From an uncultured Eubacteriales bacterium (lineage in GTDB: Bacteria > Bacillota > Clostridia > Oscillospirales > Acutalibacteraceae): DNA of 15,822 bases. Made by a program: the position numbers and the translations under genes. The stretch covers positions 1-15,822 of the forward strand of contig CAKTXU010000006.1 of assembly GCA_934630995.1 (NCBI GenBank). The letters are read 5' to 3'. A model generated the notes under the pieces. It was given only the letters and a program-made list of their open reading frames with translations. It was not told where the DNA came from and did no database searches. Below, piece after piece: positions 12,597 to 15,822 of this stretch (its first letter is position 1; each line of letters opens with the position of its first letter).

Positions 12597-12675
12597 TAGT
12601 TCTATTAATTATCCAAATATTATCAACAATCATCGTAATTAAGGCGTAAACTTCGTTATAATATATAAATTTTTG

Positions 12676-12698
12676 CTCTTATTCTGTTATAATAAGAG
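12676..12698 (-). terminator. Weak hairpin after the membrane-protein gene
   Basis: The 8-bp arms CTCTTATT and AATAAGAG have a 7-nt loop and start just after the stop at 12702. The minus-strand exit is CAAAAATTTATATATT, so this is at best a weak terminator. Read-through into glycogen phosphorylase is possible. Confidence 0.4.
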
Positions 12699-12701
12699 GC
12701 G

Positions 12702-13538
12702 TCATTTCCCTTTGGTGCGGCGACGGCCAGCCCCGATACCCGGATTGGTCCAAGGCAGTAGGGACAGGGCCAGCCCCGCCAGGGACAGCTCCAGATAGGG
12801 GGAATAGGCGGCGGACAAAAGATACCGGATCCCCTGCACGGCCATACTCGTCCAGGGTATTACCGCGGACGGCGTAGACAGCCCCGCCAGCAGCATGGGT
12901 AGGGCCTCGGGAAGAAGATATAACAAATAAAAGGGCAGATACACCCAAACCAAAAACGAAAAAATGCGCCGGGTATGTCCGGAGGACAGCGTAAACCCGT
13001 CCCGGACGATTTCACCCGCGCTTCCGCCCTCATGAAGAATGAGGAGATACGGGCAGAGGAAAAACCGACAGAAAAACCAAAGGCACCCAACCAGGAAAAG
13101 CAGGCTTAACCCGGCAAGCAGCGCAAAGAGCAAGTCGGGGGCTTCCACGGCACGAGAAAAGGCCAGCAGCAGGTTCAGCGGATATACGCAGAAACCGGGA
13201 AGCGACATGAACGCCCCCACCAGCAGGGCCTGCCCCAATAGAGCGGGCCGCCGGTAAAAGTGCAGCAGCTCCCGATCCGGAGCTTCATCTCGCGCCAGTG
13301 TGAGCGCTATCCGGGTAAAGCCCATTGTCAGCGGAAAAGCCAGGAGCGTGATACCCCAGGATATCAGCCCGTTCCACCATCCGCCCTCCGGCAGAGATAG
13401 GCCGATAAGGCCCCCGACCAACGAGGGAAGTCCCGCCAGCAAAGCCAGCGGCAGCAGGAATCCCCGCTTCCAGGCATAAAGCTCACGGGCGCGGTTGCGT
13501 AGGGCGCGGCCCTCCCTTTTCTCCCGACTGTCTTTCAT
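12702..13538 (-). CDS. Multi-span membrane protein, DUF975-like
   Basis: 278 residues with basic ends: KDSREKREGRALRNRAREL at the N-terminus and GRRRTKGK at the C-terminus. About six hydrophobic segments lie near 27-49, 57-80, 100-127, 136-168, 193-220 and 232-262. The pattern resembles DUF975 integral membrane proteins of Firmicutes: an N-terminal charged helix, LLHFYRRPALLGQALLVGAF, and CPYLLILHEGGSAGEIVRDG followed by SSGHTRRIFSFLVW. The match is by general pattern, not a diagnostic motif. No catalytic residues or transporter signature were recognised and no function is proposed. GGGAGG lies 7 nt before the ATG at 13538. An extended -10 promoter lies just upstream, after the mannosidase terminator, so it is probably its own transcription unit, with possible read-through into glycogen phosphorylase. 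Confidence 0.75.
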   Translation of the reverse strand: MKDSREKREGRALRNRARELYAWKRGFLLPLALLAGLPSLVGGLIGLSLPEGGWWNGLISWGITLLAFPLTMGFTRIALTLARDEAPDRELLHFYRRPALLGQALLVGAFMSLPGFCVYPLNLLLAFSRAVEAPDLLFALLAGLSLLFLVGCLWFFCRFFLCPYLLILHEGGSAGEIVRDGFTLSSGHTRRIFSFLVWVYLPFYLLYLLPEALPMLLAGLSTPSAVIPWTSMAVQGIRYLLSAAYSPYLELSLAGLALSLLPWTNPGIGAGRRRTKGK

Positions 13539-13573
13539 GGTATATCCTCCCTTGTATCCTTAACCTTACCCAC

Positions 13574-13602
13574 ACCATAGCAGACAGTAAGCAAAATAGC
13601 AA
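13574..13602 (-). promoter_or_regulatory. Promoter of the DUF975-like gene
   Basis: Minus-strand TTGCTA (13597-13602) and TATGGT (13574-13579) are spaced 17 bp apart, with a TG one base before the -10 (extended -10). It begins directly after the mannosidase terminator, leaving a leader of about 30 nt. Confidence 0.55.
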
Positions 13603-13603
13603 G

Positions 13604-13646
13604 AAAAAGCGCGAATTGCCACGGTTCATGGCAATTCGCGCTTTTT
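13604..13646. terminator. Strong terminator after the mannosidase gene
   Basis: A perfect 18-bp stem, AAAAAGCGCGAATTGCCA and TGGCAATTCGCGCTTTTT, has a 7-nt loop and T-runs on both exits. It lies 13 nt past the stop at 13659 and terminates the minus-strand mannosidase transcript. It is structurally bidirectional. Confidence 0.93.
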
Positions 13647-13658
13647 GTCTGTCATCCG

Positions 13659-15822
13659 TTATCCCTTCAGGCACTGCTCGGTTTCCGGATAAGCCTTGAC
13701 CAGGAAGGTGAGGATTTTCTTGGGGCCGAAGTTCACGGTCACCTCGTCCTGTCCCAGGAATTCCGTCCCGACCTCTTCCAGATTGGTCCGATAGATGAAC
13801 CCCTTCACCGTCAGGGTGGATTTCACCGCCTCGTCGGACAGATTGACATAGCGCAGGATGGTCCCGACGCCGTTTTCCGCCTTTTTCATGGCGGTCAGCA
13901 ACAGGCTGTCGCCGGTGGCCCGGACAAAGGATTCCCCGTCCGGGATGGTCACGGCCTTGTAGGGATCGGGCAGATAGAAGATCTCTTCCAGCTTGGTATC
14001 CTGTACAGCCATACGGCCGCCGGCGAATTTACGGCTGTCGCAGGAGGTGAAAAAGCTCAGCAGGGGATTGCGGAAGTTCTTTGCCTGCCGCGGAATTCCT
14101 GCGTGGACGGCTTCCCCGGTGTAAACGGCGAGACCCACCCTGCCGGACAGGGTGCGCAGACATTGGTTATCCGGGCAATTCCACTGCTCGCCGCTGGAGG
14201 AGTGGAAGGTGCTGTAGTTCTGGGTAATGAGACCGGTGGAACGCACGAGAGTGAAAGCCAGCGCCGTTTCGTCGGTCAGATGCTCATACTCATGCTCGCC
14301 CTCTGTGAAGACCGCCACGCCCTTGCCGTCAGCTTCCACGGCAGCGAAGGAGGCGTTTGGCAGCACCCGGCTCTTGGTATCGGGATAATGGCTGAGGTCA
14401 TCGTAGTGCCGGACGTCGAAGGCGGTATCGGCGACGCTGACCCGGGTTTCCAGACCCGTGCTCACCAGCAGACGTATCCGATGGTCCTTAGCGTGATTTT
14501 CCACCGTATAGGCCACCTCAAGGGCGGCCTCATACTTCGCCAGGGTCAAAGTCAGGGTGACGGGACAATCCACCGTTTCCTCTGTCCGTTTCATGGCATC
14601 GAAATCGTAGCAGGCAGGCAGCCGGAGCAGATGGCGGATGGCCACACTCTGCCGGCGACGGGTCCATTCCACGATTTGGACGGCCGCATCCTCCCCGGAA
14701 TAGATAGCCCGCGAATTCTCCTCGGGCCAGTAGACATAGGCGTCACCCTTGTCGGCGGTATCCTCCAGACGCAGAGCGTCCGCCATGACATGGCCGGTTT
14801 TTTTATCCTCGATATCCACCCGGCCGCCGGTGACGGTGACCTTCAGGCACTCGTTCTCCATGACCACCGGCTTATCGGCGGAGGGCTTCTCCATGGCGGC
14901 ACACACGGCAAGAGGCGCGCCGGCGGAGCGCGGCTTTACGATATAGCCCTTGATGGAGAGCGCCGCCACGGCGGGCACGCTCAGCAGCACAACATACCGA
15001 TCCACGTCCATGACCCCGGGCAGATTGATGGGGCTGAACACATCCAGCATGGTTTTCTCATGGGAAAGCACATCGTAATCGGCGGGCTTTCCGTCGTTAT
15101 CCACGATATCGAAGCCGATGACATTCTCCTTGACGGGAAAATCCATCACCGCCCGCACCAGGCCGCCCCGAGCGGTTTCGGTGGTATTCATCACAGTCAG
15201 CACATAATTCTCGTCTCCAAACTCCTGCAGTCCCATGTGCTGGGCCGCCAGCAGCTGGCCCCGGCGGAAAATCTCGCCGGTGGTGGTCTCCAGCCTCTCG
15301 AAGTTGTCCTCCATATGGTGGTGGACCTCATCCCGGCTGCAGCCGCATCTGGAATCGTGGGGATGGTTTTTGATGAGCTCCTTCCACATATAGCGGAAAT
15401 GATCCAGGGAATAGGCGCCTTTGGCGCCAGCCATCTCCAGCATGGCGTACAAAGGCTCCAGCCGGCACTCCAGCATGTTCTGCGCACGGACGTTCTGGCG
15501 CTTGAGATAGCTGCGGGAGGACAGGCAGCCCTTGAGCAGCTCCATATCGCCGCCCATGCGCAGCTCGCCCTCCACCGTCTCCAGCTCGATATCGTTTTCC
15601 TTGATGTAGTCCCTAACCGCGCCGATGTAGTCGGCCATTTCATACTGCACGATCCGCTTGTCGGCGGGCAGACGGCGGTTCATCTGCTCGAGGATGGGCA
15701 GCAGGTTGTCCTGCGCCTCCAGGTGATCGACGCCGTTCATCAGCAGGTAATAGGGGGTGGCGGCGCGGCCGTCGAAGCAGCGGTCGGCCACGTCGACGTG
15801 AAGCATGGAACGATCGATATCC
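13659..15822 (-). CDS. Alpha-mannosidase, glycoside hydrolase family 38 (5' end beyond the window)
   Basis: 720 codons are visible and the frame stays open through the right edge, so the ATG at 15806 is internal and the N-terminal part of the catalytic domain is missing. GH38 enzymes remove terminal alpha-mannose; bacterial members are about 900-1050 residues. Numbered from the 15806 Met, the segment has YYLLMNGVDHLEAQDNLLPI (19-38) and RAQNMLECRLEPLYAML (107-123). Next comes KNHPHDSRCGCSRDEVHHHM, equivalent to the conserved HHD(A/G) motif of Golgi and lysosomal mannosidases; His150 (15357-15359) matches the zinc-binding His. The long C-terminal beta domains end in LEEVGTEFLGQDEVTVNFGPKKILTFLV. 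The nucleophile Asp and the other zinc ligands lie off the edge and cannot be checked. No membrane segment is seen in this part. It fits with the rhamnosidase and sugar-binding genes as glycan-degrading functions. Confidence 0.9.
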   Translation of the reverse strand, partial: DIDRSMLHVDVADRCFDGRAATPYYLLMNGVDHLEAQDNLLPILEQMNRRLPADKRIVQYEMADYIGAVRDYIKENDIELETVEGELRMGGDMELLKGCLSSRSYLKRQNVRAQNMLECRLEPLYAMLEMAGAKGAYSLDHFRYMWKELIKNHPHDSRCGCSRDEVHHHMEDNFERLETTTGEIFRRGQLLAAQHMGLQEFGDENYVLTVMNTTETARGGLVRAVMDFPVKENVIGFDIVDNDGKPADYDVLSHEKTMLDVFSPINLPGVMDVDRYVVLLSVPAVAALSIKGYIVKPRSAGAPLAVCAAMEKPSADKPVVMENECLKVTVTGGRVDIEDKKTGHVMADALRLEDTADKGDAYVYWPEENSRAIYSGEDAAVQIVEWTRRRQSVAIRHLLRLPACYDFDAMKRTEETVDCPVTLTLTLAKYEAALEVAYTVENHAKDHRIRLLVSTGLETRVSVADTAFDVRHYDDLSHYPDTKSRVLPNASFAAVEADGKGVAVFTEGEHEYEHLTDETALAFTLVRSTGLITQNYSTFHSSSGEQWNCPDNQCLRTLSGRVGLAVYTGEAVHAGIPRQAKNFRNPLLSFFTSCDSRKFAGGRMAVQDTKLEEIFYLPDPYKAVTIPDGESFVRATGDSLLLTAMKKAENGVGTILRYVNLSDEAVKSTLTVKGFIYRTNLEEVGTEFLGQDEVTVNFGPKKILTFLVKAYPETEQCLKG

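Noticed and set aside
1..15822. CRISPR arrays, tRNA or rRNA genes, insertion sequences, integrases, attachment sites
   Set aside because: No regularly spaced repeats, cloverleaf-like or rRNA sequence, transposase motifs or flanking direct repeats were seen on reading both strands.

Overview
The window looks like a chromosomal segment of a Firmicute, most probably a Clostridia member of the Oscillospiraceae/Lachnospiraceae kind. That placement is inference from Gram-positive sugar-binding lipoproteins, strong AGGAGG-type ribosome sites, GC-rich genes separated by AT-rich promoter regions, and gene content typical of gut glycan degraders. Almost everything is on the minus strand. The one clear plus-strand gene is also compositionally different.

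Layout from left to right. (1) Positions 1-3256 hold two tandem ABC-transporter solute-binding proteins read right to left: a 448-residue lipoprotein, then, after an 11-bp hairpin, a large multidomain binding protein that starts at TTG and runs off the left edge. A textbook promoter at 3439-3467, flanked by two similar dyads, drives them. (2) Positions 3257-3912 are an AT-rich intergenic region with an isolated 16-bp hairpin. (3) Positions 3913-4911 hold an AT-rich plus-strand gene for a DUF3427-like plus DUF3883 (PD-(D/E)xK-like) protein, with a palindrome over its -10 box. (4) Positions 5093-7333 hold a GH78 alpha-L-rhamnosidase with its own promoter. (5) Positions 7424-9674 hold a two-gene cassette: an HsdM-like methyltransferase domain fused to an HsdS-like recognition domain, overlapping by 59 nt a MazF/PemK-type toxin gene. 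(6) Positions 9959-12511 hold glycogen phosphorylase with an unusual Lys/Ala/Pro-rich N-terminal tail. (7) Positions 12702-13538 hold a multi-span membrane protein resembling DUF975. (8) From 13659 to the right edge lies a partial GH38 alpha-mannosidase.

The metabolic theme is carbohydrate acquisition and use: oligosaccharide capture, removal of rhamnose and mannose, and phosphorolysis of stored glucan. Two probable genome-defence or conflict modules are interleaved with it. The most unusual is the methyltransferase-TRD/MazF pair. No MazE-like antitoxin gene is present, the methyltransferase has lost the Asn of its catalytic NPP(F/Y) motif, and the MazF keeps its expected catalytic residues. 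The arrangement suggests a DNA-sensing pseudo-methyltransferase that restrains or triggers an RNase toxin, by analogy with PrrC and its type I restriction complex. This is a hypothesis; the sequence shows the architecture, not the activity.
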